A DNA stretch of 64,000 nucleotides from Rhodoferax sp. (GTDB lineage: Bacteria; Pseudomonadota; Gammaproteobacteria; Burkholderiales; Burkholderiaceae_C), in the NCBI RefSeq assembly GCF_030646845.1, contig NZ_JAUSLE010000047.1:1-64000 (forward strand), written 5' to 3'. The position numbers and the translations under genes are program-made. A model generated the notes under the pieces. That model made no database searches. It was not told the DNA's origin and was given only the letters and a program-made list of their open reading frames with translations. Below, piece by piece: positions 26,312 through 34,848 of this stretch (its first letter is position 1; each line of letters opens with the position of its first letter).

Positions 26312-26809
26312 ATGAAAATCACTGAAATCAAAACAGGCCGTGCCCTGGCGTTTTTGCTCGCGGGTCTGCTGAGCACAGCGGGAGCGATGGCCGAAAAGCC
26401 GGAGTGGGCAGGCGGTGGCAAGCACGGCAAGCCCAAGCAGAACGAAATGCAGGAACATCAGGGGAAATCGGCGTCAGGCAAGACGGACCGGGCTGCCGGG
26501 CACTTTCGCGATGACCAGCGCACCGTGGTGCGAAATTACTATGGCGAGCAATACCGCGTTGGGCGCTGCCCGCCCGGGTTGGCCAAGAAAAACAACGGCT
26601 GCGTGCCGCCGGGGCAGGCCCGCAAGTGGGCGGTAGGCCAGCCAATGCCGCGTGATGTTGTGTCCTACAGCTTGCCCTCCGCCATCACCGTGCAACTGGG
26701 CGTGCCGCCAGCCGGACACCGCTATGTGCGAGTGGCCTCCGACATTTTGCTCATTGCCATCGGTACCGGGATGGTCGTCGATGCCATCCAGGACCTGGGT
26801 CGCCTCTAG
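26312..26809 (+). CDS. RcnB/CigR-like periplasmic protein
   Basis: 165 residues with a signal peptide (cleaved near GAMAEKPEW), a charged Lys/Gly-rich middle (GGGKHGKPKQNEMQEHQGKS) and the family segment CPPGLAKKNNGCVPPGQARKW. This is typical of the RcnB/CigR group, in which E. coli RcnB modulates Ni/Co export and Salmonella CigR is an anti-virulence membrane protein. The C-terminus ends in a short hydrophobic glycine-containing segment (ILLIAIGTGMVVDAI). Role here unknown. Confidence 0.8.
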   Translation: MKITEIKTGRALAFLLAGLLSTAGAMAEKPEWAGGGKHGKPKQNEMQEHQGKSASGKTDRAAGHFRDDQRTVVRNYYGEQYRVGRCPPGLAKKNNGCVPPGQARKWAVGQPMPRDVVSYSLPSAITVQLGVPPAGHRYVRVASDILLIAIGTGMVVDAIQDLGRL

Positions 26810-26847
26810 CCGGACCGAGCCCGCAATGGCATGAAGGGGGAAACCCC

Positions 26848-27945
26848 TCAGCGCACCAGCAGCTTCGGCCCGTCCGTTCTGGCCGTGATCTCCCCAATCT
26901 CGGCCGCCGCATCAAACCCGTGCTGCTTGAAGATCGCCATCACGGCATCCACCGCGTCGGGCGCACACGACACCAGCAGGCCGCCACTGGTTTGCGGGTC
27001 GCTCAGCAGCGCCTGGTCGACGTCCGCAAAACCTGCGGGCAAGCCGATGTCGTGACCGTAACCGGCCCAGTTGCGCCCCGACGCGCCGGTGACCATGCCT
27101 TGCAGGGCCAGTGCACGCACACCATTCAGCAAGGGCACGCGAGCCCAGTCCAGTTGCACGGTGCAGTTGGCACCGCGTGCCAGTTCCAGCGCGTGGCCGG
27201 CCAGGCCGAAACCGGTGATGTCGGTCAGCGCGTGCACGCCCGCCAGTGCCGCCAGTTCGGGGCCGGGGGTGTTCAGCTTGGTCGTCACGGCGATCATCTG
27301 CGCGTAGCCGGCGGCATCGAGTTTTTCCTTCTTCAGCGCGGCTGACAGAATGCCCACGCCCAGCGGCTTGCCCAGAATCAGGCGGTCGCCCACCTGGGCA
27401 TCGGCATTGCGTTTGACGCGGCTGGGATGCACCAGGCCCAGGGCCACCAGGCCGTAGATCGGCTCCACCGAGTCAATGGTGTGGCCACCGGCGATCGGAA
27501 TGCCGGCCTCGCGGCAGACGGAAGCGCCGCCTTCGAGAATTCTGGCAATGGTGGCCGTGGACAGCACATTGATCGGCATGCCGACCAGGGCCAGCGCCAG
27601 AATCGGTTTGCCGCCCATGGCATAGACGTCCGAGATGGCGTTGGTGGCGGCAATGCGGCCAAAGTCAAACGGATCGTCGACGATGGGCATGAAGAAGTCA
27701 GTCGTCGCAATCAGGGCCTGCTCATCGTTGAGCTTGTACACGGCGGCATCGTCCGCGGTCTCGATACCCACCATCAATTCTTTGGGCATGGGCATGGCGG
27801 TGATGCCCTTCAGGATCTCGGACAGCACGCCGGGCGCGATCTTGCAGCCGCAGCCGCCGCCGTGGGACAGGCTGGTCAGGCGCGGCTCGCCCAGAGTGCT
27901 GCTGGCAATGCCTGGGCTGGTGGGAGTGATGGAGGTATTGGTCAT
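26848..27945 (-). CDS. selD: Selenide, water dikinase SelD (SenC equivalent)
   Basis: 365 residues, canonical SelD. The active-site loop is HGGGCGCK with Cys32 at the position of the E. coli catalytic Cys17 (no selenocysteine codon here), followed by Lys35; the ATP-binding DDAAVY and TTDFFMPIVDDPFDFGRIAA are present. It makes selenophosphate from selenide and ATP. It lies 40 bp downstream of senB on the same strand, so it probably feeds the selenosugar synthase, as SenC does in the selenoneine pathway. It may also serve tRNA or selenoprotein selenation elsewhere. Confidence 0.95.
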   Translation of the reverse strand: MTNTSITPTSPGIASSTLGEPRLTSLSHGGGCGCKIAPGVLSEILKGITAMPMPKELMVGIETADDAAVYKLNDEQALIATTDFFMPIVDDPFDFGRIAATNAISDVYAMGGKPILALALVGMPINVLSTATIARILEGGASVCREAGIPIAGGHTIDSVEPIYGLVALGLVHPSRVKRNADAQVGDRLILGKPLGVGILSAALKKEKLDAAGYAQMIAVTTKLNTPGPELAALAGVHALTDITGFGLAGHALELARGANCTVQLDWARVPLLNGVRALALQGMVTGASGRNWAGYGHDIGLPAGFADVDQALLSDPQTSGGLLVSCAPDAVDAVMAIFKQHGFDAAAEIGEITARTDGPKLLVR

Positions 27946-27985
27946 GTTATTTCCATTGAATCGTCAGTTTATTTTGTTCGATAGA

Positions 27986-28945
27986 TCAGGCGGCTGCCAT
28001 CCGGGCGACCAGTTGGCGCAACAGGGCTTGCTCGCGCTGCGGCTCAAACAAGGGGGCACGCGCCTCGCATTGCTGGCGCAGCAGGGGCAGAAAACCGGCA
28101 TCGTCGCGACAACGCTGCAATAACGCAGCCAGGGCCGCATCATCGCCCAAAGCGAAATACCCTGCATAGTGCGGGCCCAGCATGCCCACATTGCCGTCGA
28201 TACGCGAGGCCAGCACCGGCGTGCCGCTTTGCACCGCTTCCAGAATCACATGCGCGCCGCCTTCCATCTTGCTGGGGTGCACCAGCACATGGGCGCGCTG
28301 GATGCGGCTGCGGGTCTGGGCATGCGCCAGGCCGCCCAGCCAGCGGTAATGCGGATGGCTACTGGCGGCTTGCTGCGCCGCCTGCCCGAGCGCGGGTTCG
28401 AGCGCGTCGCCAATGTGGTCCAGGTAGATGTCAGTTCGCTGCGCCAGGCGGGCCGCCGCACGCAGATAGGTCAAGGGGTCTTTTTCGTCGCGCAGGTGGC
28501 CCACCATCAACGCCCGGACATGCCCAGCGGTCTTGCTCAGCGTGGCACGCCGCGGCGCCGACTGAAAAATGACCCGGGTCTTGGGCCGTAGCGCCTCAGG
28601 CAGGGCGTCTGGCGCGCGTTCCTGCAGCACCACCAGTTGCCCAGCGGCCTGCAGGGCACGCTGGGCCGAGACGTCGGTGTGAATGTCACGGTACAAATCG
28701 GTACCGGTCAGCACCACCGCCAACCGCTCCGCGCCCTTGGCCTGTGCCCAGGCCAGCGCCGCGTCCGCCGATTTGCGCGCGTGCAGCGCCAGCATGACGT
28801 CGGCGTCCTCGCCCTGCCACTGGCTGGCGATGGTGGTGCGAAACAGCGGATGCAGCATGCGCGACCAGCGCCAGGCGGTTTGCCAGTTGCCGTTGTTGGA
28901 CCCGGCCAGCGCCGGGCTGATGATCAGGACGTGCGGCTTCTTCAT
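27986..28945 (-). CDS. senB: Selenosugar synthase SenB (glycosyltransferase-like)
   Basis: 319 residues matching the SenB group: opening LIISPALAGSNNGNWQTAWR, then LTGTDLYRDI, VVLQERAPDALPEALR, ALMVGHLRDEKDPLTYLRAA, HYRWLGGLAHAQTR and the nucleotide-sugar loop VLVHPSKMEGGAHVILEAV. SenB, described for the selenoneine pathway of Variovorax, joins selenophosphate to a UDP-sugar to make a selenosugar. Placed between egtD and selD on the same strand. The only GG-purine sequence upstream of the ATG (AGAGG, 12 bases away) belongs to dispersed-repeat copy 5. Confidence 0.88.
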   Translation of the reverse strand: MKKPHVLIISPALAGSNNGNWQTAWRWSRMLHPLFRTTIASQWQGEDADVMLALHARKSADAALAWAQAKGAERLAVVLTGTDLYRDIHTDVSAQRALQAAGQLVVLQERAPDALPEALRPKTRVIFQSAPRRATLSKTAGHVRALMVGHLRDEKDPLTYLRAAARLAQRTDIYLDHIGDALEPALGQAAQQAASSHPHYRWLGGLAHAQTRSRIQRAHVLVHPSKMEGGAHVILEAVQSGTPVLASRIDGNVGMLGPHYAGYFALGDDAALAALLQRCRDDAGFLPLLRQQCEARAPLFEPQREQALLRQLVARMAAA

Positions 28946-28957
28946 ATGCCAAACAGA

Positions 28958-29005
28958 CCTCTAACCCTCGTCTTCATTGCGCAACACGCTATCAATTTAA
29001 TAGCA
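28958..29005 (+). repeat. Dispersed 45-bp repeat, copy 5 (egtD-senB gap)
   Basis: CCTCTAACCCTCGTCTTCAT, then TGCGCAACACGCTATC, then AATTTAATAGCA. It fills most of the 73-bp gap between egtD and senB; on the minus strand its terminal AGAGG lies 12 bases before the senB ATG. Confidence 0.85.
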
Positions 29006-29018
29006 TTCATACTCACCT

Positions 29019-29990
29019 TCAGCCTCGCGCCAGAAACACGGCAAACCAGTCCTGCGGGTCGCGCCATTGCTCGATCCGTGAGAAACCTGCCTCGCGCAGC
29101 AAGTCCTCAAACTGCTGCGGCGTGTATTTGCAGGAGTTTTCGGTGTGAATGCTCTCGCCTTGTTTGAAGTCGCGCTGCGCCCCCGGCCAGCGCACCGTCA
29201 CGTCTTGTACGGCGTCCAGGTGCATCTCGATGCGGGCGTCCCCGGCCTTGTACAGCGCCCGATGCCGCCACTGCGACACCTCAAAATCGCTGCCCAGCAG
29301 CCGGTTGATGTGCAGCAGCATGTTGCGGTTGAAAGCCGCGGTCACGCCCAGCGCGTCGTCATAGGCCGGCTCCAGCACCGAGACGGGTTTGACCAGGTCC
29401 ACGCCAATCAGCAAGCCGCCGCCCGGGGCCGCCTCGCGGGCCTGCCGCAGGAATACCAGGGCCTCGGCCGGCGTGAAGTTGCCGATGCTCGAACCCGGGT
29501 AGAACAGCAGGCGCTGCCCGTCACCCGCTGCCGGTGGCAGCGTCAAACCAGCCGAGAAGTCCATGCCCACGCCCACCATGTCCATCAACGGGTGCTGGCG
29601 CTGCAGACACTGCAGGGCGTCCTGCAAAAACGTGACTGAAATATCGACCGCCACATAGCGCGCGGGACGCAGCACGTCAAACAGGCGCGCCGCCTTTTCA
29701 CAGTTGCCCGCCCCCAGGTCCACCAGGGTCATGCCTTGCGGGATCAGCGCCGCCATCGCCGGCGCGTGGCTGGCGAAGATGCTGGCCTCGGTACGGGTCG
29801 GGTAGTACTCGGGCAACTCGGTAATGGCTTCAAACAGGCGGGAGCCCAGCACGTCATACAGGTACTTGGGATGGGTGAAGGCGATGTCTGCCTGCAGACC
29901 ACTCGCCAACTCGGCGCGCACGCCAGCATGGTCGTCCTGATGCAGCTGGACAAACAGGGGGGCTCGCTCGCGGACAGGAACTGGGTTCAT
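29019..29990 (-). CDS. egtD: L-histidine N(alpha)-methyltransferase EgtD
   Basis: 323 residues, standard EgtD length. SAM motif LVDLGAGNCEKAARLFDVL, then YVAVDISVTFLQDAL, LLFYPGSSIGNFTPAEAL (the strongly conserved EgtD block), GVDLVKP, AFNRNMLLHINR and the C-terminal histidine-binding segment HTENSCKYTPQQFEDLL. It trimethylates histidine to hercynine, the precursor of ergothioneine and selenoneine. First gene of a minus-strand set egtD-senB-selD. Neither egtB nor senA, which use hercynine, is seen in the window. Confidence 0.95.
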   Translation of the reverse strand: MNPVPVRERAPLFVQLHQDDHAGVRAELASGLQADIAFTHPKYLYDVLGSRLFEAITELPEYYPTRTEASIFASHAPAMAALIPQGMTLVDLGAGNCEKAARLFDVLRPARYVAVDISVTFLQDALQCLQRQHPLMDMVGVGMDFSAGLTLPPAAGDGQRLLFYPGSSIGNFTPAEALVFLRQAREAAPGGGLLIGVDLVKPVSVLEPAYDDALGVTAAFNRNMLLHINRLLGSDFEVSQWRHRALYKAGDARIEMHLDAVQDVTVRWPGAQRDFKQGESIHTENSCKYTPQQFEDLLREAGFSRIEQWRDPQDWFAVFLARG

Positions 29991-30123
29991 CGGTTATCAC
30001 CTTCTCGATGGGGTCGCAGGAATGCGCAAATACCCTGGCGGCGGTGCTGCCGTCCCGGCGGGTCAACAAAAGGGCGGGGTTTCGAGTCTAATCGGTGCTC
30101 GCAAAAAATTCATGGAGTCTCCA

Positions 30124-30990
30124 ATGCTCATTTTTTCTTCCCCCCGTACCGTCAAAGCCCTGTTGGCTGGCGCCGTTCTGGCCTTCGGCAGCCTGGTCGG
30201 CGCGCAGCCCGTGTTCAAGGTGACCGCCATCCCCGACGAGTCGCCGACCGAACTGGCGCGCAAGGCGGTGCCGCTGGTGAAGTACCTGGAGCAGAAGCTG
30301 GGCATGAAGGTGGAGTTCACCCCGGTGTCCGACTACGCCGCCGCGGTGGAAGCGCTGGCCAACAAGCAGGTGGACATGGCCTGGTACGGCGGCTTTACCT
30401 TTGTGCAGGCCAACATTCGCTCCGGCGGCAAGGCCGTGCCCTTGGTGCAGCGCGAAGAAGACGAGAAATTCAGGTCGGTTTTCATCAGCAGCGACCCGGC
30501 CATCAAGACCCTGGCCGACCTGAAAGGCAAAACCGTCAGCTTTGGCTCGCAGTCCAGCACCTCCGGCCACCTGATGCCACGCAGCTTTCTGCTGCAGGCC
30601 AATATCGACCCTGACAAGGACTTCAAGCGCGTGGCCTACTCCGGTGCGCATGACGCAACAATAGCCGCCGTGGCCGCTGGCAAAGTGGACGCTGGCGCGC
30701 TCAATATCTCGGTGTGGGAAAAATTCGTGGCCGACAAGAAGGTCGACACCAGCAAGGTCAAGGTGATTTACACCACGCCACCCTACTTCGATTACAACTG
30801 GACCGTCCACGCCGACATGCCAGCCGCCCAGCGCGAAAAACTGACCAAGGCCTTTCTGGACCTGAACAAGAACACCCCGGAAGGCAAGGAAATCCTGGAA
30901 CTGCAGCGCGCCACCAGGTTCATCCCCACCAAAGCCGACAACTACAAGGGCATCGAGACCGCGGCCCGCAGCGCCGGTCTGATCAAGTAA
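30124..30990 (+). CDS. PhnD-type ABC transporter substrate-binding protein
   Basis: 288 residues with a signal peptide (ends near VGAQPVF). The phosphonate/phosphite binding-protein pattern is clear: KVTAIPDESPTELARKAVPL, DMAWYGGFTFVQA, GKTVSFGSQSSTSGHLMPR and GAHDATIAAVAAGKVDAGAL. Delivers an oxyanion to the permeases encoded downstream. The start at 30124 is preferred because GGAG lies 6 bases before it. It is divergent from the egtD-senB-selD genes, leaving 133 bp for two promoters. The true ligand (phosphonate, phosphite or another oxyanion) cannot be decided from sequence alone. Confidence 0.9.
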   Translation: MLIFSSPRTVKALLAGAVLAFGSLVGAQPVFKVTAIPDESPTELARKAVPLVKYLEQKLGMKVEFTPVSDYAAAVEALANKQVDMAWYGGFTFVQANIRSGGKAVPLVQREEDEKFRSVFISSDPAIKTLADLKGKTVSFGSQSSTSGHLMPRSFLLQANIDPDKDFKRVAYSGAHDATIAAVAAGKVDAGALNISVWEKFVADKKVDTSKVKVIYTTPPYFDYNWTVHADMPAAQREKLTKAFLDLNKNTPEGKEILELQRATRFIPTKADNYKGIETAARSAGLIK

Positions 30991-30998
30991 GTCGAACT

Positions 30999-31046
30999 CG
31001 CTATTTAAATGATAGCTACCTACGCCCTATCCACGAGGGCCAGAGG
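30999..31046 (-). repeat. Dispersed 45-bp repeat, copy 6 (between phnD- and phnC-like genes)
   Basis: Complement reads CCTCTGGCCCTCGTGGATAG, then TAGCTATCATTTAAATAGCG. On the plus strand it ends in AGAGG exactly 12 bases before the ATP-binding-protein ATG, the same arrangement as copy 5 before senB. Confidence 0.8.
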
Positions 31047-31058
31047 TCGATTTCATTC

Positions 31059-31892
31059 ATGAAAATCTTGTTGGAAAACTGCTCCGGGTACCACCCCGCC
31101 GCCCGTGCCAATGCGCCGGCGGCGCTGCGTAGTGTGAGCCTGCAGGTGGCCAGCGGCGAGCAGGTGGCCGTGATCGGCCCGTCCGGCGCCGGCAAGACCA
31201 CGCTGCTGCATCTGCTGGCTTGTGCGCTCAAACCGGCGCAGGGCAGCCTGCAACTGGACGGCCGCGATCCCTGGGCCTTGTCGCGCGGTGACTTGCAGCG
31301 GCTGCGCGGTGAACTGTTTCTCGCACCGCAGGTGCCGCCGCTGCCGCCGCGGCAACGCGTGGTCACTACGGTGCTGGCCGGACGGCTGCCGCACGAAAGC
31401 CTGTGGACCAGTGTGCGCAGCCTGTTCTACCCCACCGGTATCGCGCTGGCCGACCAGGCGCTGGCGCGTTTTGATGTGGGCGACAAGTTGTTCGAGCGGG
31501 TCGACCGGCTCTCGGGCGGCGAACGCCAGCGCGTCGGCCTGGCCCGTGCGCTGGCCACGCAGGCCCGGCTGTTTTTGGTGGACGAACCCCTGTCCGCGCT
31601 GGACCCGACCCGGGCCCAGCAAGCCATCGAATCATTGACCGGGGCGGCCCACGAACGGGGTGCCACGCTGGTGGCCACGCTGCACCATGTGGAGATGGCG
31701 CTGCGCCATTTCCCGCGCATCATCGGCCTGCGCGACGGTGAGCTGGCATTTGACCTGCCGGCCGCACTGGTGACACCGCCGTTGCTGCACCAGTTGTACG
31801 AACAGCACCTGGACGAACTCAACGGTGCGCCGCCTGCGGCCTTGCCGGACGCGCCCGAGGCGCCCGCCCCTGCGGCGATGCATTGCCGCTAG
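31059..31892 (+). CDS. PhnC-type ABC transporter ATP-binding protein
   Basis: 277 residues with Walker A IGPSGAGKTTLL, signature LSGGERQRVGLARALA, Walker B LFLVDEPLSALDP and switch His in ATLHHVEMAL. It belongs to the phosphonate-type importer together with the binding protein upstream and two permeases downstream. The C-terminal tail after residue 245 is a low-complexity Ala/Pro stretch (GAPPAALPDAPEAPAPAA), longer than usual. Confidence 0.9.
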   Translation: MKILLENCSGYHPAARANAPAALRSVSLQVASGEQVAVIGPSGAGKTTLLHLLACALKPAQGSLQLDGRDPWALSRGDLQRLRGELFLAPQVPPLPPRQRVVTTVLAGRLPHESLWTSVRSLFYPTGIALADQALARFDVGDKLFERVDRLSGGERQRVGLARALATQARLFLVDEPLSALDPTRAQQAIESLTGAAHERGATLVATLHHVEMALRHFPRIIGLRDGELAFDLPAALVTPPLLHQLYEQHLDELNGAPPAALPDAPEAPAPAAMHCR

Positions 31893-31903
31893 CGCCACCG
31901 GCC

Positions 31904-32758
31904 ATGCAAGCCACGCTTCTCCCGCCATTGCCCCGCGCCCCAGGCCCGGCCCGGCGTGACCCGGCCTGGCGCGGACGCGTGTTCTGGACCCTGGCCGCGC
32001 TGGTGCTGCTGTGGCCGATGCTGGTGCTGACCGAGTTCAAGCCCTGGCTGCTGCTGGAGCCGGACGCCCTCAAGCCCACCTTGCGCTTTCTGGGTGATTT
32101 TTTCCCGCCCAAGCTGGACGGCGAATTTATGGCGATGGTGGCGCGCGAGACATGGCGCACGGTGGCCATCGCCACCGCCGGCCTGACGCTGGCCCTGCTG
32201 CTGGCGATCCCGCTGGCGCTGCTGTCAGTGCGGGTGCTGTCCATCTCCGCCCTCACCGGCCCCATGGCGCTGCTGCCATCCGTGGTGCGGCAACTCGTGC
32301 GCTGTCTGCTGATCGTGCTGCGCAGCGTACCCGAGCTGATCTGGGCGCTGGTGTTTGTGCGCGTGGTCGGGCTGGGCCCGACCGCCGGTGTGCTGGCCAT
32401 CGCGCTGACGTTTGCCGGCATGCTGGGCAAGGTGTACGCCGAGATTCTGGACAGTGGCGAGACCCATGCCACCAGCAGCCTGCTGCGCAATGGCTCGGGC
32501 CGTCTGCAAGCCTTTTTGTATGCGCTGCTGCCGCAAAACGCGGCGGAGCTCACCAGCTACACCGTGTACCGCTGGGAATGCGCCATCCGTTCCTCGGCGG
32601 TGCTCGGCTTTGTCGGCGCGGGTGGGCTGGGCCAGCAGATGGACGCCTCCATGAAGATGTTCAACGGCTCCGAGGTGGCGACCATGCTGCTGGTGTTCAT
32701 GGCGCTGGTCTGGCTGGCCGACCGCATCAGCGCCTGGCTGCGGCGGGGCTTGGCATGA
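31904..32758 (+). CDS. PhnE-type ABC transporter permease 1
   Basis: 284 residues, about six membrane helices. The ABC-importer EAA-like loop and following RWECAIRSSAVLGFVGAGGLGQQM are the PhnE signature. Begins 11 bp after the ATPase gene. It overlaps the second permease by ATGA at 32755-32758, so the two are translationally coupled and probably form a heterodimeric channel. Confidence 0.9.
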   Translation: MQATLLPPLPRAPGPARRDPAWRGRVFWTLAALVLLWPMLVLTEFKPWLLLEPDALKPTLRFLGDFFPPKLDGEFMAMVARETWRTVAIATAGLTLALLLAIPLALLSVRVLSISALTGPMALLPSVVRQLVRCLLIVLRSVPELIWALVFVRVVGLGPTAGVLAIALTFAGMLGKVYAEILDSGETHATSSLLRNGSGRLQAFLYALLPQNAAELTSYTVYRWECAIRSSAVLGFVGAGGLGQQMDASMKMFNGSEVATMLLVFMALVWLADRISAWLRRGLA

Positions 32759-33588
32759 CACTTGACGTCAAGGCGGCGGCCAACGAGGTCTACAAGCTGC
32801 CGCCCCGGCTGTTTGATGCCCGCTGCAAAGCCTGCTGGTTCACGCTGGGGGTACTGCTGCTGGTGGCCTTGAGCTTCTGGACCCTGGACCTGAAGTGGGC
32901 GCAATTTCTGTCGCTTGATGCCCTCAACAAGATGGGCCGGTTCCTGGGTGAGCTGCTGCACCCCGAGACCAGCCCGGCATTTCTGACGAAGCTGCTGTTC
33001 GCCGCGCTGGAAACACTGGCCATGTCGGCACTGGGCACTTTGCTGGCGGTGCTGCTCGGGCTGGCGCTGGCCCTGCCTGCCAGCAAGGCGTTTGATGGCG
33101 ACCCGGCGCGCTGGCGCACGCTGACCCGGCTGCTGCTGAACGCCTTGCGCAGCATTCCCGAACTGGTCTGGGCCACCTTGCTGCTGATTGCAGCCGGCCT
33201 GGGGCCGTTTGCCGGCACGCTGGCGCTGGGCTTGCACACCGCCGGTGTGCTGGGCCGCCTGTTTGCCGAGGCCATCGAGAACGCACCGCCCGGTCCCGGC
33301 TTTGCGTTGCGCGTGCGGGGGGTGGCCGAGAACCGCGTGTTTTTTTATGCCACCTTGCCGCAGGTGCTGCCCCAGCTGATGAGCTACACCCTGTACCGCT
33401 GGGAAAACAACATCCGCGCCGCCGCCGTGCTGGGGGTGGTGGGGGCCGGCGGGCTGGGCCAGATGCTGGCGTTTCACATGGGGCTGTTCCAGATGGGTGA
33501 AACCAGCAGCGTCCTCATCGCCATGCTGGTGCTGGTGGCGCTGGTGGATGCGCTCAGCTACGCCAGCCGACGCTGGCTGGCCAGTTAG
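32755..33588 (+). CDS. PhnE-type ABC transporter permease 2
   Basis: 277 residues with about six membrane helices. It repeats the signature of its neighbour: RSIPELVWATLLLIAAGLGPFAG, then RWENNIRAAAVLGVVGAGGLGQML. Tandem permeases occur in some phosphonate or phosphite transporters. Last gene of the transporter unit; no clear terminator was seen in the 290 bp that follow before rpoH. Confidence 0.9.
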   Translation: MTLDVKAAANEVYKLPPRLFDARCKACWFTLGVLLLVALSFWTLDLKWAQFLSLDALNKMGRFLGELLHPETSPAFLTKLLFAALETLAMSALGTLLAVLLGLALALPASKAFDGDPARWRTLTRLLLNALRSIPELVWATLLLIAAGLGPFAGTLALGLHTAGVLGRLFAEAIENAPPGPGFALRVRGVAENRVFFYATLPQVLPQLMSYTLYRWENNIRAAAVLGVVGAGGLGQMLAFHMGLFQMGETSSVLIAMLVLVALVDALSYASRRWLAS

Positions 33589-33820
33589 ATCCCGAACGCC
33601 CGGAGCGCCACCTCGTCATCGGTTGACTCCCATGTGGCCAGGGAGGAACCAAAGTATTGCGCCAGACTCTAATTTTGCATGTGATTGCGCTTGCGCGGCG
33701 ATCAGCGGCCCCTCGGGTCTCTGTGCGCTGTCGTACAGACGGGACTTCAACGATTTGACACCCTCCATGCATGTCAATCGGCTGGGCAAAAACTTCTATT
33801 GCCCTCATTGAACTTATGGA

Positions 33821-33847
33821 TTGGCACTCGATCATAGAGAGTGCTAA
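33821..33847. promoter_or_regulatory. CIRCE operator overlapping rpoH promoter
   Basis: TTGGCACTC at 33821-33829, nine-base spacer, GAGTGCTAA at 33839-33847: one mismatch from the CIRCE consensus TTAGCACTC-N9-GAGTGCTAA, the HrcA repressor site. The left arm contains a -35-like TTGGCA (33821-33826) and, 18 bp on, a -10-like TAATAT (33845-33850) overlaps the right arm. HrcA binding would therefore block the rpoH promoter. Confidence 0.85.
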
Positions 33848-33878
33848 TATTATAAATATGACAAAAAGGAGTTCTGGC

Positions 33879-34820
33879 ATGACTAATCAAACTGGAGTTG
33901 CAGGTGCCGCACTGGCAGTCGCCAATCCGTGGTCGCTGGTGCCCCCCTTGGGCAATCTGGATGCCTATATTTCGGCAGCCAACCGCTTGCCCATGCTGAC
34001 GCCCGAAGAAGAGCAGGAGTTCTCGCGCAAGTTCAGGTCAGACAACGATCTGGACGCGGCCGGGAAACTGGTGCTTTCCCATTTGCGGCTGGTGGTGTCG
34101 GTGTCACGCCAGTACCTGGGATATGGCCTGCCCCATGGCGACCTGATTCAGGAAGGCAATGTCGGCCTGATGAAGGCGGTCAAACGTTTCGATCCGGACC
34201 ATGGTGTGCGTCTGGTGAGCTATGCCCTGCACTGGATCAAGGCGGAGATCCACGAGTACATTCTGAAAAACTGGCGCATGGTGAAGGTGGCTACCACCAA
34301 ATCCCAGCGCAAGCTGTTTTTCAACCTGCGTTCCATGAAGCAGCGCTACAAATCCGACGATGCGGCGGCCGATGCCGGCACGCACCGCGAGACCCTGAAC
34401 GAAGACCAGATCGATGCCATGGCGGCCACGCTCAAGGTCAAGCGCGAAGAGGTCATCGAGATGGAAACCCGGTTGTCGGGCGGTGATGTGCTGCTGGACC
34501 CCAGTCCATCCGACGACGGCGAGGACGCCTATGGCCCGATTGCCTACCTGACCGATGCCACGCACGAACCCACCGCGATGATTGAGGCCAGGGAGCGCGA
34601 CGTACTGGCCAGCGATGGCATTGCGACCGCGCTGGAAGCCCTGGATGAGCGCAGCCGCCGTATCGTGGAAGAGCGCTGGCTCAAGGTGAACGACGACAAC
34701 TCGGGCGGCATGACACTGCACGAACTGGCAGCCGAGTACGGCGTCAGCGCCGAACGCATCCGCCAGATCGAAGTGGCGGCCATGAAAAAGATGAAGAAGA
34801 CGCTGGCCGAATACGCGTAA
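33879..34820 (+). CDS. rpoH: Heat-shock sigma factor RpoH (sigma-32)
   Basis: 313 residues. Region 2 carries HLRLVVSVSRQYLGYGLPHG and DLIQEGNVGLMKAVKRFDP; the RpoH-box region is QRKLFFNLRSMKQRYKSDD; region 4 is MTLHELAAEYGVSAERIRQIE. It directs RNA polymerase to heat-shock promoters. The start at 33879 has AAGGAG 8 bases upstream; the in-frame ATG at 33858 would fall almost on the predicted transcription start. A CIRCE operator covers the promoter, which links the HrcA and sigma-32 heat-shock circuits. Confidence 0.95.
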   Translation: MTNQTGVAGAALAVANPWSLVPPLGNLDAYISAANRLPMLTPEEEQEFSRKFRSDNDLDAAGKLVLSHLRLVVSVSRQYLGYGLPHGDLIQEGNVGLMKAVKRFDPDHGVRLVSYALHWIKAEIHEYILKNWRMVKVATTKSQRKLFFNLRSMKQRYKSDDAAADAGTHRETLNEDQIDAMAATLKVKREEVIEMETRLSGGDVLLDPSPSDDGEDAYGPIAYLTDATHEPTAMIEARERDVLASDGIATALEALDERSRRIVEERWLKVNDDNSGGMTLHELAAEYGVSAERIRQIEVAAMKKMKKTLAEYA

Positions 34821-34848
34821 GTCCGGCCTGCCCGTGAAATGAGGCAAA

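Noticed and set aside
26885..27960. Selenocysteine codon in SelD
   Set aside because: The active-site position reads as a Cys codon (GGGCGCK); no in-frame TGA is present.
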